Source of the DNA: JBGUVL01 sp964370395
Lineage (GTDB): Bacteria; Bacillota_I; Bacilli_A; Erysipelotrichales; Erysipelotrichaceae
Assembly: GCA_964370395.1 (NCBI GenBank)
Contig: CAYJIZ010000017.1
Location: 1-59,431 of the forward strand
Direction: 5' to 3'
Length of the DNA stretch: 59,431 bases
The translations under genes were made by a program, and so were the position numbers. Below the pieces are notes generated by a model. It did not search any database, had not been told where the DNA came from, and saw only the letters and a list, made by a program, of their open reading frames with translations. This document shows positions 1 to 8,644 of this stretch, one piece after another (within the stretch, counting starts at the first letter, position 1; every line of letters begins with the position of its first letter).

Positions 1-166
1 CATGCCCTGCATCAAGAGTGACAACAAATTCTTCTTTTGTTTCTGTTTTTACTGTTTCTAATACACTTATGCTGTTGATTGCGCACGCTTCATGAACATT
101 CGTTTCCACAAATCCTGCGATTAACGCCACTGCCAGCACTAGTGTTAAACCATGCAGTTTCTTCAT
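1..166 (-). CDS. N-acetylmuramoyl-L-alanine amidase (Amidase_3), N-terminal fragment
   Basis: This gene runs off the left edge of the window; only the first 55 codons are visible, starting at the ATG at 166-164 behind a GAGGTGA ribosome site. The product begins with a signal peptide (KK, then a hydrophobic stretch LTLVLAVALIAGF). The last visible residues read VVTLDAGH, which is the first strand and first zinc-ligand motif (DxGHG) of the Amidase_3 family. These enzymes cut the amide bond between muramic acid and the stem peptide of peptidoglycan outside the cell. The catalytic domain would therefore start about 45 residues in. The call rests on one short motif plus the signal peptide, so the rest of the gene is needed to confirm it. 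Confidence 0.65.
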   Translation of the reverse strand, partial: MKKLHGLTLVLAVALIAGFVETNVHEACAINSISVLETVKTETKEEFVVTLDAGH

Positions 167-234
167 ACTTCACCTCATTAGGTATTATAGATACAAAATA
201 TGTAATTACGATAGTATTTATGTGAACGTTGTAT

Positions 235-260
235 GAAAAAAGCAGTCAAATGACTGCTTT
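235..260 (-). terminator. Intrinsic terminator of the PEPCK-like gene
   Basis: The arms AAAGCAGTCA (239-248) and TGACTGCTTT (251-260) form a perfect 10-bp stem. On the minus strand the stem is followed by a run of T. It lies directly downstream of the stop codon at 267. Confidence 0.85.
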
Positions 261-266
261 TGCCTT

Positions 267-1961
267 TTAGTCCTTTTCAATAAAGTCTAACAATTGTTGT
301 GCTGCGATATGAATTCCATCTCTGTTTTCTTTATCTAAACCTAAGTGAGTAAAGATTTCTCCAATGTACACACCGTTGTTTTTCAACACTTCAAATGTTT
401 CATCAATTAATGGCTGACAAACATCTTGTTGTTGCATTGGTCCAAATGGGTTTGCAAAGTAAGTCGTAGAAATTCCAACTTCTTGCGTTGTCCCTTTTGC
501 CATACGTTTCCCTTCAACGAAGATTGGTTTTGCTTCGTCCATGTCGTCAATTTTACGCATACCTTCGATTTGGTCATAGTTATTTGCATAACAGAATAAA
601 TCGATTTTGTGGTTTGTCGCAATCACTGAATATGGTGCAGCTGGTGTAATAACACGAGCGTTTAATGAATCTGGGTTAAAGAAGATAGAACGGTCCATAT
701 CTCTATATGGTGTTCCTGGATCTAAGTCATCCAAACGGATGAAGGCACCGATTTCTGTTCCTTGCCCATAGGGTACACCATCTTCAATATGAATGGTACC
801 CATGTCATCAAAGACAACTTCAATATCTTTAATCACTTCGCTACCGATTGATTTTAATGCTTCAATTGATTCTGATTTCCCAGCTCCTGAATCTCCCATC
901 AACATAATTCCTTTGCGTTTTCCGCTTTTTAAAGTTACGTTAATGAATGCTCCATGGATTGGTAACCATTTTCTTTGCATCATTACTAAGTTGTGTAATG
1001 TCAATGTCATTTTCTTCATGTATCCAAAGTATTCAATACGTTCACTGTAAGAAATACTTCCTACCCAAACACCTTCTGCTTCATCGAAGTGGAAAGTTGT
1101 TTCATTTTTATCATCTGGATTACCAAACAATACTAATGCATCTGGTTTTTTCACACATTCATCTGGACTTGCTAATTCAAATAAGTTAGCAATTGATGTT
1201 CCACTTGACATAAAGTCTCTGTGGAAATAAATAAACACTACTAATGGTCCTACTTTTGCAGGGAAACAGAAGTACTCATCTGGGTTTCCAGCAAATGAAT
1301 CAATAGGGTTTGTATCGATTTCTGTAAACATACCCGTTCTTTTGTTTGATTTAGGATGTAAGATCATCGGTGTTCTTAACATCACTGATTCAATAAATAA
1401 GATATCTCTTAATTTATCGTATTTTGAACTTAATTTACAATTTTTATTCTTGTAACAAGCGATAGAAGCATTTGTTCCTGCTTGTAATTGACGGAATACT
1501 TTGTTTTTAGTTCCCATAATCGCTTGTTCAATTTTACGATATACAGAACGAACAGTAGTATTAAAGTTAGAATCACTTACGACGAAAGGTGTTAAACTGT
1601 GTCCACTAAAACGAGCTGTCGTAATAGAGTATCTTTGGTGTCTTTTCCAATAGTCGTACAATCCTTCTACAAAACGTAATAATTTTACTTTATCCATCAG
1701 GTAATAGCTGTCGATCTCGTCAGCACTTAATACCATTAATTGGCGAAACAACTTACTAAGATCCACATTTGCTTCTCTTGCTGTTTTTCCATTTACTACC
1801 CAGTGATATAAATCTTTGTCTTCTTTTTCTAAAAATTCTACATAGTTCATCATGAAGTTTGCAAAAGTGTTAGATTTGGTCAAATCTTCCTGACCACTTG
1901 GATATGCCATATCAAAGTTGATAATAGCAACGTCGTCTGTCAAATATAGTTTTTCTTTCAT
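267..1961 (-). CDS. PEPCK/HPr-kinase-like P-loop protein (phosphoenolpyruvate carboxykinase-like)
   Basis: The 564-residue product carries a P-loop GDSGAGKSE at residues 356-364. It is preceded by the strand HGAFINV and followed by an acidic DDMG (about 386-389) that could bind the nucleotide metal. GxSGxGKSE is the P-loop form of HPr kinase/phosphorylase. Overall length, and a C-terminal stretch resembling the PEPCK substrate region (GTTQEVGISTTYFANPFGP), fit the ATP-dependent PEP carboxykinase superfamily. The N-terminal 300 residues are not recognisable to me. There is no signal peptide, so the protein is cytoplasmic. It is a single gene with its own terminator and a -10 TATAAT at 2011-2006. 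Whether it decarboxylates oxaloacetate or is a kinase of another substrate cannot be told from sequence alone. Confidence 0.55.
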   Translation of the reverse strand: MKEKLYLTDDVAIINFDMAYPSGQEDLTKSNTFANFMMNYVEFLEKEDKDLYHWVVNGKTAREANVDLSKLFRQLMVLSADEIDSYYLMDKVKLLRFVEGLYDYWKRHQRYSITTARFSGHSLTPFVVSDSNFNTTVRSVYRKIEQAIMGTKNKVFRQLQAGTNASIACYKNKNCKLSSKYDKLRDILFIESVMLRTPMILHPKSNKRTGMFTEIDTNPIDSFAGNPDEYFCFPAKVGPLVVFIYFHRDFMSSGTSIANLFELASPDECVKKPDALVLFGNPDDKNETTFHFDEAEGVWVGSISYSERIEYFGYMKKMTLTLHNLVMMQRKWLPIHGAFINVTLKSGKRKGIMLMGDSGAGKSESIEALKSIGSEVIKDIEVVFDDMGTIHIEDGVPYGQGTEIGAFIRLDDLDPGTPYRDMDRSIFFNPDSLNARVITPAAPYSVIATNHKIDLFCYANNYDQIEGMRKIDDMDEAKPIFVEGKRMAKGTTQEVGISTTYFANPFGPMQQQDVCQPLIDETFEVLKNNGVYIGEIFTHLGLDKENRDGIHIAAQQLLDFIEKD

Positions 1962-2005
1962 TCTCTTACCTGCTTTCTTTCTTATTTTATTACTGTACGA
2001 GGTTT

Positions 2006-2034
2006 ATTATACTATAAACAAATATAATTGAAAA
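2006..2034 (-). promoter_or_regulatory. Probable promoter of the PEPCK-like gene
   Basis: On the minus strand a TATAAT (2011-2006) is preceded at 17 bp by a poor -35, TTTTCA (2034-2029). The -35 lies inside the left arm of a long inverted repeat (2030-2044 / 2077-2091). Confidence 0.5.
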
Positions 2035-2091
2035 GAATAAAATGAAATTTTTTTCACACATTTATGAAACCATTTACATTTTATTCTTTTC
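2030..2091. repeat. 15-bp perfect inverted repeat between proS and the PEPCK-like gene
   Basis: GAAAAGAATAAAATG (2030-2044) and CATTTTATTCTTTTC (2077-2091) are exact reverse complements separated by 32 bases. It lies just past the proS stop (2101) and over the promoter of the next gene. It may be the AT-rich terminator of the proS operon, an operator, or both. Confidence 0.6.
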
Positions 2092-2100
2092 TTTCATTTC

Positions 2101-3786
2101 TTACATTTTGTTTTTAATTGCCTCTACTAAAGCGTCAATACTTACATTCTCATTTTCCCCAGTTCGTGTCTTCATTTCTACTTCATTGTTGACAATATGT
2201 TTTCCAACTGTAACACGAATTGGCAATCCAATTAATTCCATATCTTTGAATTTTACACCTGCACGTTCATCGCGATCATCAAGTAAAACTTCAATTCCAA
2301 CTGCACTTAATGCATCATAAATCGCATTCGCTACACGCATCTGTTCTTCGTCTTTCACATTTACTACGACAACCCCAACATGATAAGGAGCCACACTCAT
2401 TGGCCAAATAATTCCATTCTCATCATGACTTTGTTCAACGATGGCTGCCATACAACGCTCTACTCCAATTCCATAACTTCCCATTACAACTGGATGTAGT
2501 TTTTGCTCTTTGTCCAAATACTTAAGATCAAGTAATTCAGAATACTTCGTTCCTAACTTAAATGTGTTCCCCACTTCAATTCCCTTTTTGAAAATTAAGT
2601 GTTTGCCACACACTGGACAAACGTCCCCTTCTTTCACACAAGCAATATCCGCTACTTCTTGTGCTTCAAAATCACTAATGTTAGCATTCACGATATGTGC
2701 ATCGCTTTGGTTTGCTCCACAAATGAAGTTACGCATCTTGCTTACTTCATTATCCATAATAATTGGAATACTTAAACCAATTGGTCCAGCAAACCCTACT
2801 TTTGCACCACTTACTTTTTCCACTTCATCAAAAGAAGCCAATTCCATTGCATTTGCTTTTAATAATTTCAATGCTTTGGTTTCATTCAATTCACGTGTTC
2901 CTTTTAATAAGAACGCATACAATGCACCATCTACATTATAAATTAACGTCTTAACAAACGAATTCACATCTTTATTAAAGAAGGCTGCTACTTCCTCAAT
3001 CGTTTTCGCATTTGGCGTAGCCACTACTTCTTTTTCTAATTTCGCTTCCGTACTTTCTTCACTTGTGTTAACTACTTCTGTAATTTCTAAGTTACTTGAG
3101 AAATCACATCCCTCACATAACACAACCGTATCTTCTCCAATATCAGCAATCGCTTGGAACTCTTCACTTAATAGACCACCCATTGCTCCTGTATCCGCTT
3201 TTACGATTTTATAATCAATACCCATACGATCAAATGAATTTTTATAGGCGTTGAACATCTTTTGGTAAGACACATCCAATCCTTCATAATCAATATCATA
3301 AGAATACGCATCTTTCATCGTAAATTCACGAACACGAATCAAACCAAAACGAGGACGTGTTTCGTCTCTGTATTTCGTTTGAAATTGGTACAAGTTATAA
3401 GGAAAGTCCTTGTATGATTTTCCATGCATCGTACCTGCAATCGCAAACAGTTCTTCGTGTGTTGGTCCTAACACATAATTTTTTTGAAAGCGATCTTTTA
3501 ATGAAAACATATTGCTTCCAAACGCTTCACGACGACCACTTTTTTCATACACTTCTTCCAAGATTAACGCTGGCATATGCAATTCTTGTGCACCTGCTGC
3601 ATTCATCTCATCACGAATGATGTTTGTGATTTTATCCGTTACTCTTTTACCCAAAGGCAAAATCATGTAAATTCCAGCACTGCTTTTCTTTATCATTCCA
3701 CTACGAACTAGCAAATTTCCACTTGTGCTATCTTCGTCTTTGGCATCTTCTCTTAATGTATAGAAGAAACTATTTTTTAGTTTCAT
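2101..3786 (-). CDS. proS: Proline--tRNA ligase
   Basis: The 561-residue class II aminoacyl-tRNA synthetase charges tRNA-Pro with proline in the cytoplasm. The N-terminal catalytic part shows class II motif 2 (GLIRVREFTMKDAYS) and motif 3 (GSYGIGVERCMAAIVEQ, near residue 430). An insertion of about 170 residues between them (roughly 225-390) corresponds to the editing domain that clears Ala-tRNA-Pro in bacterial-type ProRS, and an anticodon-binding domain closes the protein. Length matches the bacterial family. It starts at 3786 behind AGGAGG and follows the trhP2 gene by 11 bases, so it is the last gene of a three-gene operon with the two U32-family genes. Confidence 0.95.
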   Translation of the reverse strand: MKLKNSFFYTLREDAKDEDSTSGNLLVRSGMIKKSSAGIYMILPLGKRVTDKITNIIRDEMNAAGAQELHMPALILEEVYEKSGRREAFGSNMFSLKDRFQKNYVLGPTHEELFAIAGTMHGKSYKDFPYNLYQFQTKYRDETRPRFGLIRVREFTMKDAYSYDIDYEGLDVSYQKMFNAYKNSFDRMGIDYKIVKADTGAMGGLLSEEFQAIADIGEDTVVLCEGCDFSSNLEITEVVNTSEESTEAKLEKEVVATPNAKTIEEVAAFFNKDVNSFVKTLIYNVDGALYAFLLKGTRELNETKALKLLKANAMELASFDEVEKVSGAKVGFAGPIGLSIPIIMDNEVSKMRNFICGANQSDAHIVNANISDFEAQEVADIACVKEGDVCPVCGKHLIFKKGIEVGNTFKLGTKYSELLDLKYLDKEQKLHPVVMGSYGIGVERCMAAIVEQSHDENGIIWPMSVAPYHVGVVVVNVKDEEQMRVANAIYDALSAVGIEVLLDDRDERAGVKFKDMELIGLPIRVTVGKHIVNNEVEMKTRTGENENVSIDALVEAIKNKM

Positions 3787-3797
3787 ATCATATCCTC

Positions 3798-5021
3798 CTA
3801 GTAAACACTTTCTTTTTCTTTCATTATCTTACGAATCATATCATGAGCAGAAAGAGGAACATCTATTTTCACCTTTACAATTTGCATCGGTGTTTTCGCT
3901 ACCTCTAACACTTCCCCATCTTCATCATATAGTGTATTCATCATAAATTTCGTATTCATTAACTTTGGCCCAAATGCTTCGCATTCAATATCAGCACTAA
4001 AGTTATTACGCACTTCAAGTGTCGCCTGTTTGCTGTCTTCATCGTACGCAAGTACATACGCAATAAACTCTTGTGATACTCCTGCTCCATTGATTCCATA
4101 CAGATGGTCTTCGCTTTTTGGCATACCACCATAAAACCCGATCGACGTTCTTCTGTTTTCCGCTTTTGTTAATTCTTCCTTAAAGAAGTTCATACGCTCT
4201 TCACTAATACTACCAAACGCGATGTACTCATCAATACACATACGATAAGCACGTATCACCGTCGCAATGTAATACTGTGATTTCATTCTTCCTTCAATTT
4301 TTAAACTTGCTACGCCCGCATCTATTAGATGAGGAATAAAATCAATCGCACACAAATCCTTACTACTCATTGAAAACATATGGTCTTCTTCATGTAATGC
4401 TTCCTTGTTATCGTACAATCGATATTTCCATCGACAACTTTGCGCACAACCTCCTCGGTTGGCATCACGCGTTGTCATATTGTTACTTAACGTACAACGT
4501 CCCGAATAAGAAACGCACATTCCACCATGGATAAATGCCTCAATTGGTAATGTTGCATGCTCACAAGTTGCTTTCACATCTGCTAACTCGCATTCACGAG
4601 CTAACACAACACGATCCATTCCCTCTTGTTGCCAAAAGGAAACAACACTGCTATTAGTAGAAGAATGCTGTGTACTCACATGCACTTCTAATTTTGGTGC
4701 CACTTGTTTCGCTAATTTCATAATACTGTAACTCGCTACAATGATAGCTGTTACACCTACTTCTTCAAGTTGTTTTAAATACGTTTCTAATCCTTCTAAA
4801 TCTTCTTCATGCGGTAACATGTTCACTGTCACATGGATGTGTGCTCCATGCTCCTTCGCAAACGCTACCCCTTGTGCAATATCCTCAATATCAAAATTAC
4901 TTGCGCGAGAACGTAGTGAGAATCGTTTTCCACCGATATACACTGCATTCGCTCCATAAATAATCGCAAGTTTTAAACGCTGTAAATCACCAGCTGGTGC
5001 TAATAACTCAATCTTCTTCAT
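3798..5021 (-). CDS. trhP2: U32-family tRNA 5-hydroxyuridine synthesis protein (YrrO/TrhP2-like)
   Basis: The 407-residue product is a peptidase-U32 family protein of the YrrO/TrhP type. Members hydroxylate U34 of tRNAs to 5-hydroxyuridine using prephenate-dependent chemistry and are not true peptidases. The family signature is clear: residues around GGMCVSYSGRCTLSNN and RGGCAQSCRWKY supply the conserved cysteines that hold an iron-sulfur cluster, and the C-terminal beta domain (about 320-400) is present. The ATG overlaps the stop of the upstream partner by one base (TAATG), implying translational coupling. proS follows after 11 bases. Confidence 0.85.
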   Translation of the reverse strand: MKKIELLAPAGDLQRLKLAIIYGANAVYIGGKRFSLRSRASNFDIEDIAQGVAFAKEHGAHIHVTVNMLPHEEDLEGLETYLKQLEEVGVTAIIVASYSIMKLAKQVAPKLEVHVSTQHSSTNSSVVSFWQQEGMDRVVLARECELADVKATCEHATLPIEAFIHGGMCVSYSGRCTLSNNMTTRDANRGGCAQSCRWKYRLYDNKEALHEEDHMFSMSSKDLCAIDFIPHLIDAGVASLKIEGRMKSQYYIATVIRAYRMCIDEYIAFGSISEERMNFFKEELTKAENRRTSIGFYGGMPKSEDHLYGINGAGVSQEFIAYVLAYDEDSKQATLEVRNNFSADIECEAFGPKLMNTKFMMNTLYDEDGEVLEVAKTPMQIVKVKIDVPLSAHDMIRKIMKEKESVY

Positions 5022-5914
5022 TATTTTAGTAACCCCGTTTTCTTATATAGGAATCCTTTGGTAATATTTTGATTTGGATATTGTTTCACGTATTGTTGAT
5101 AATATTGTCTACCCCTTTCGGGATGTGCTATCACTTCTAAGTAATCATGAATGATGGTAGTGATTTCATCGATCGTATGAAATTGGCTCTCAATTCGCAA
5201 ATTAGTAATATTCGCAGCGATGATATCTTCCACTTCTTCAAAACTACATAAAGTAAATCCTGTATAAATATGCGTACCATGTTCGTCTTCCACAATCGGC
5301 ATATGTTCTTCTCTGTTTTCTTCTGTTAAGTACAAACTCGTACTTTCTTTGATATCGTAATCTTTCTTCAAAAACTGCATATAATTTGTTAATAGATTAC
5401 GTTTTGAATGCATCATATTCAAACGTCCATGTACAATCACTTCCAAATTTGTCTTGCACTTGTTACCAATCGCTACCATATCTTCTAAGGTAATCTCTTT
5501 GGCAAGCGTACACATTTTCATCCCTAATTGCATATAGGCATTCACATCATTGGCATTGGTTAATATCGTATCTGGATTATAAATCATCTTGTCTTCCATA
5601 CCTAATAAACGCGCTTCTTGAAAAACACCAATGTCACTAAAATAAATTCCATCCACATCCATCTCTTTCAAAAAAAGCAACTGTTTTCGTAACGCTTCTA
5701 TTTCTTCTTCCACAAAGAAACGATTCATTAAAACATAGCATTGTAACGCTTCTTTACGACATATTGCTACGGCTTCTTTTATTTGTTCAATACTAAAATG
5801 ACATGTTGAACGCACACTAAAAAAAGGCATCCCTAACACAACTGTGGAAGCTTTTGCTTTTTTCAATGTAATGATATCCTCCATCACATATGGAGAAGCA
5901 ATAATATTAATCAT
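5021..5914 (-). CDS. trhP1: U32-family protein, partner subunit (YrrN/TrhP1-like)
   Basis: This shorter U32-family paralogue (297 residues) is the usual upstream partner of YrrO in Firmicutes. I chose the start at 5914 (MINIIASPY) because it is 7 bases behind GAGGTG. An in-frame extension to 5998 has no ribosome site and a non-family N-terminus. Unlike its partner it lacks the Cys-rich cluster motif. It overlaps trhP2 by one base and begins the operon trhP1-trhP2-proS. Both proteins probably act together in 5-hydroxyuridine formation at the tRNA wobble position. Confidence 0.8.
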   Translation of the reverse strand: MINIIASPYVMEDIITLKKAKASTVVLGMPFFSVRSTCHFSIEQIKEAVAICRKEALQCYVLMNRFFVEEEIEALRKQLLFLKEMDVDGIYFSDIGVFQEARLLGMEDKMIYNPDTILTNANDVNAYMQLGMKMCTLAKEITLEDMVAIGNKCKTNLEVIVHGRLNMMHSKRNLLTNYMQFLKKDYDIKESTSLYLTEENREEHMPIVEDEHGTHIYTGFTLCSFEEVEDIIAANITNLRIESQFHTIDEITTIIHDYLEVIAHPERGRQYYQQYVKQYPNQNITKGFLYKKTGLLK

Positions 5915-6025
5915 ACAACACCTCTTTTTTAACTTATATATTATAGCGTATTTCCAAGTATAACGCATTATATTTATTGAAACAATTGAATTAACCATAC
6001 TTTCTACGTTACCTATTCGATTAAG

Positions 6026-6049
6026 AAAAAGAGGGTGGCTGCCCTCTTT
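6026..6049 (-). terminator. Intrinsic terminator downstream of the HAD gene
   Basis: The arms AAAGAGGG (6028-6035) and CCCTCTTT (6042-6049) are perfect, and the minus strand continues into TTTTTCTT. It separates the HAD gene from the trhP1 operon. Confidence 0.75.
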
Positions 6050-6139
6050 CTCTTATACACGAATACTTTGTTGATAACGTTTGAAGTTTTGATTCAAACC
6101 TATTTCTATTATATTCATAAAACTTATGCTTTACAATAG

Positions 6140-6853
6140 CTAATCTTTCTTTTTCTCCACGATATTTTGAATACAAGAAAATAGCTCTTCTTCATTGTTT
6201 ACCACATAATCTGGTTTCACTTGAAACATCTCTACTGGATTGTTTCTTCGATTCAAATAGATCGTTTTCCAACCAGCAGAATTCGCTCCAACAATGTCAT
6301 GTTCATAGGAATCCCCAACATAATATGTTTGCTCAGGATTTAAGTGCAATTTATTTTGAATATGATGAAACGCCTTTGCATCTGGTTTTGAAACACGTAA
6401 CTCATCCGAAACAAAAAAGTGTGTTTCATCCATCCACTTTTGTAAACCCAATCCCGCAATCTTTTTTCTTTGGTGCTCACTCATCCCGTTTGTTAAAACT
6501 GCCAATGTTACCTCTTCATTCACACAGTAATCCAAAATTGCTTTCATCGTTTCACTCATTGTGATATGTCCTTGATTATGACGATAACAAAGTTGAAACT
6601 GCAACGCTTCCTCTTCACTAATTTGATAATTAAAGTCATTCATCGCTTTTCGCATACGATAGACTCCTGAATCATCAACACTCATTGTATTATTCATTAC
6701 CAAATCAAAAATTTGATTACTATACTTACGACTCACCTTATATAGTTCATCCACATCAACTTGGTATTTCTTTTCCCACAACGTTTGAAAAGCACGTTTA
6801 AACGGTTGTGTTTGATCATACAAAGTATCGTCGACATCAAAAATAATATGCAT
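6140..6853 (-). CDS. HAD-family hydrolase, probable nucleotidase (YjjG-like)
   Basis: The 237-residue HAD phosphatase has the nucleophile motif DVDDTLYD at residues 6-13, motif II LTNGMS, a conserved Lys in RVSKPD, and the acidic metal motif YVGDSYEHDIVGA. The helical cap between motifs I and II (about 15-95) and the DDTLYDQTQPF start resemble the pyrimidine 5'-nucleotidase YjjG/YfnB group, which dephosphorylates non-canonical nucleotides. That substrate is inferred from family likeness only. It is a single-gene unit flanked by terminators on both sides. Confidence 0.8.
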   Translation of the reverse strand: MHIIFDVDDTLYDQTQPFKRAFQTLWEKKYQVDVDELYKVSRKYSNQIFDLVMNNTMSVDDSGVYRMRKAMNDFNYQISEEEALQFQLCYRHNQGHITMSETMKAILDYCVNEEVTLAVLTNGMSEHQRKKIAGLGLQKWMDETHFFVSDELRVSKPDAKAFHHIQNKLHLNPEQTYYVGDSYEHDIVGANSAGWKTIYLNRRNNPVEMFQVKPDYVVNNEEELFSCIQNIVEKKKD

Positions 6854-6913
6854 AGCATCATCCCCTTTTTCTATTGCTTATTGTACCATGAAAAAGAACA
6901 AATTCGAAATAAC

Positions 6914-6942
6914 AAAACACCCTATTTATCATAGGGTGTTGT
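6914..6942 (-). terminator. Intrinsic terminator of the 470-residue surface-protein gene
   Basis: The perfect arms AACACCCTAT (6916-6925) and ATAGGGTGTT (6931-6940) are followed on the minus strand by TTTTG. It lies 14 bases beyond the stop at 6954. Confidence 0.85.
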
Positions 6943-6953
6943 TTTACTATTTC

Positions 6954-8366
6954 TTAATCACTCACTTTTTTAAAACGTCTTGTTAATGAATATACTGCAA
7001 ATCCACTCATTGTTAATAACACTAATAACGCTCCTGTATTTGTTGTATCAGAAGTAGCTGGTGCTTTTTTCACAACCGTAGTGTCTGGTTTTACAGATGT
7101 ATCTGGTTTAACAGGAAGATTAGGTTTTGGATCTGGTTTCGCTTCTGGTGTTCCTGGTTTTACCAATGATTCCACTTTTTCAACTACATATTTTGAACAG
7201 TGTACAAGTCCAATCATCAAGTCCCCATTAGTATCCACGACATATTCTTTTGTCTCTTCTAACTGATTTGTTTTTTCATTTAAATACGATACTTTTACTT
7301 TGTCACCTGATGCGAATTTTTTCGAAACATTAACTTTCACCTTTGTTCCTTGAGGTAATTCACCAGAGTGATTAAAATCTAATACTACCCCTTCTACATC
7401 TTTGACTGCCTCAATATCCTTTGTTTCTGTTTGATTTAATACTAAGTTAATATCTTTTTCAATCGAATCACTAAAATACCAAGTATACTGTGCTTTACCA
7501 GAGGTATCTTTCATTTCTACCGCTAATTCTTTCCCACTGTCTTTCACAGCAGCAAGCGCTTCTTTTGGTAATTTAACTTCGCTCACATTATCACTTACTA
7601 CTAACTCTACTTTTGCACTTTCTTCTGCATTCAAAATTGCATCTTGAATTTTTGTGTTATCAAGTGTTGTATTCTCATTTACAGCTGGTGGAACATAAGA
7701 ACCATTTGGTAAATTTTTATATATATTCAATCCATCTTTTACTTTGATATCGTTAAACCATAAATATCTTCCAACTACTGCCTTTTCTATTGCAGGTTTT
7801 TTTCCACCAATCTCATCCATATTTGGAACCGTTCCTTTAAGCAACTCTACGTCTTTATTCTTTAAAATAAAGCGTCCCATAACGGCATTCGTTCCCTTAA
7901 CATATTCCCAACGTAGTGTATAAATACCAGACTGTGTAATCTCATATTCAAAATGATTTGTTAATTTTATATCAGGTCGAACTTTCACTGTACCTTTGTC
8001 TGTCTTAACAAATGCCATACGCAACTCTGTCACATACTCACCTTCTGAATCATTTAAAGCTGTCGTAACCTTAAATAATTCGCCTGCCTTCATCACATCT
8101 AAATCCACTTTCACATGTACTTCCATGTCTATAACTTTATTCTTTTCAAAAGATTTCATGTTTGCTTTTGTAAAAGGTCCTACATATCTTTGATGCTCAT
8201 CTATTTTTGCATCTCCAAAAAATTTTAGGATGTTATCATCCACTTTTTGAATAGAACCGTATTTTTCTCCAGCTTGCCAATCAATAAATTCGTACGCTTT
8301 TGTTGTTACACCAAAACTTGATAATGCAAGTAATAATGTAAGCATTAATCCAACCAATTTCTTCAC
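6954..8366 (-). CDS. Secreted surface protein with C-terminal sorting-like signal (PATSD)
   Basis: The 470-residue product starts with a signal peptide (MKKLVGLMLTLLLALSSFG, cleavage near residue 24). About 200 residues follow that could be a lectin/LamG-like beta-sandwich (weak likeness). A middle region of beta-rich repeats spans about 235-390, then a proline/lysine linker (KPDPKPNLPVKPD). The C-terminus has the sortase architecture: a PATSD motif, a hydrophobic helix (GALLVLLTMSGFAVYSL) and a basic tail (RRFKK). The motif is not LPXTG, so it either uses a divergent sortase or stays as a membrane-anchored form. Ligand unknown. A TATAAT lies at 8426-8421 upstream. Confidence 0.7.
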   Translation of the reverse strand: MKKLVGLMLTLLLALSSFGVTTKAYEFIDWQAGEKYGSIQKVDDNILKFFGDAKIDEHQRYVGPFTKANMKSFEKNKVIDMEVHVKVDLDVMKAGELFKVTTALNDSEGEYVTELRMAFVKTDKGTVKVRPDIKLTNHFEYEITQSGIYTLRWEYVKGTNAVMGRFILKNKDVELLKGTVPNMDEIGGKKPAIEKAVVGRYLWFNDIKVKDGLNIYKNLPNGSYVPPAVNENTTLDNTKIQDAILNAEESAKVELVVSDNVSEVKLPKEALAAVKDSGKELAVEMKDTSGKAQYTWYFSDSIEKDINLVLNQTETKDIEAVKDVEGVVLDFNHSGELPQGTKVKVNVSKKFASGDKVKVSYLNEKTNQLEETKEYVVDTNGDLMIGLVHCSKYVVEKVESLVKPGTPEAKPDPKPNLPVKPDTSVKPDTTVVKKAPATSDTTNTGALLVLLTMSGFAVYSLTRRFKKVSD

Positions 8367-8589
8367 TTTTTTTCCTCCTGAATTAAAATTGAATATTTCT
8401 CAAAACATATTCCTAATTCAATTATACATTGATTGGTAAATTGTTCCAGTGAAACTAACGAATTCCTTATTTTTTTAATAAAAAATAACCACATTGTTAA
8501 CAAATTATAAAAATATTGCGAATTTATAGGGTTTTATGTTGTTTCAGTTGGTTATACTTTGTATTTTTGTTGCATATTTCTTGCGCTTT

Positions 8590-8640
8590 ATAAAAATAAA
8601 ATCCCATCGCCAGTTGATACTTAAACAGACGATGAGACTC
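8590..8640 (-). terminator. Probable terminator of the ABC-2 exporter operon
   Basis: On the minus strand TCTCATCG pairs with CGATGGGA (8 bp, one G-U) across a 20-base loop and is followed by TTTTATTTTT. The rest of the gap 8367-8589 holds only the surface-protein promoter region and shows no gene. Confidence 0.5.
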
Positions 8641-8644
8641 TTTA

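Noticed and set aside
5915..5998. Longer N-terminus of the YrrN-like protein
   Set aside because: The extension has no ribosome site and does not look like the family; the ATG at 5914 has GAGGTG at good spacing.
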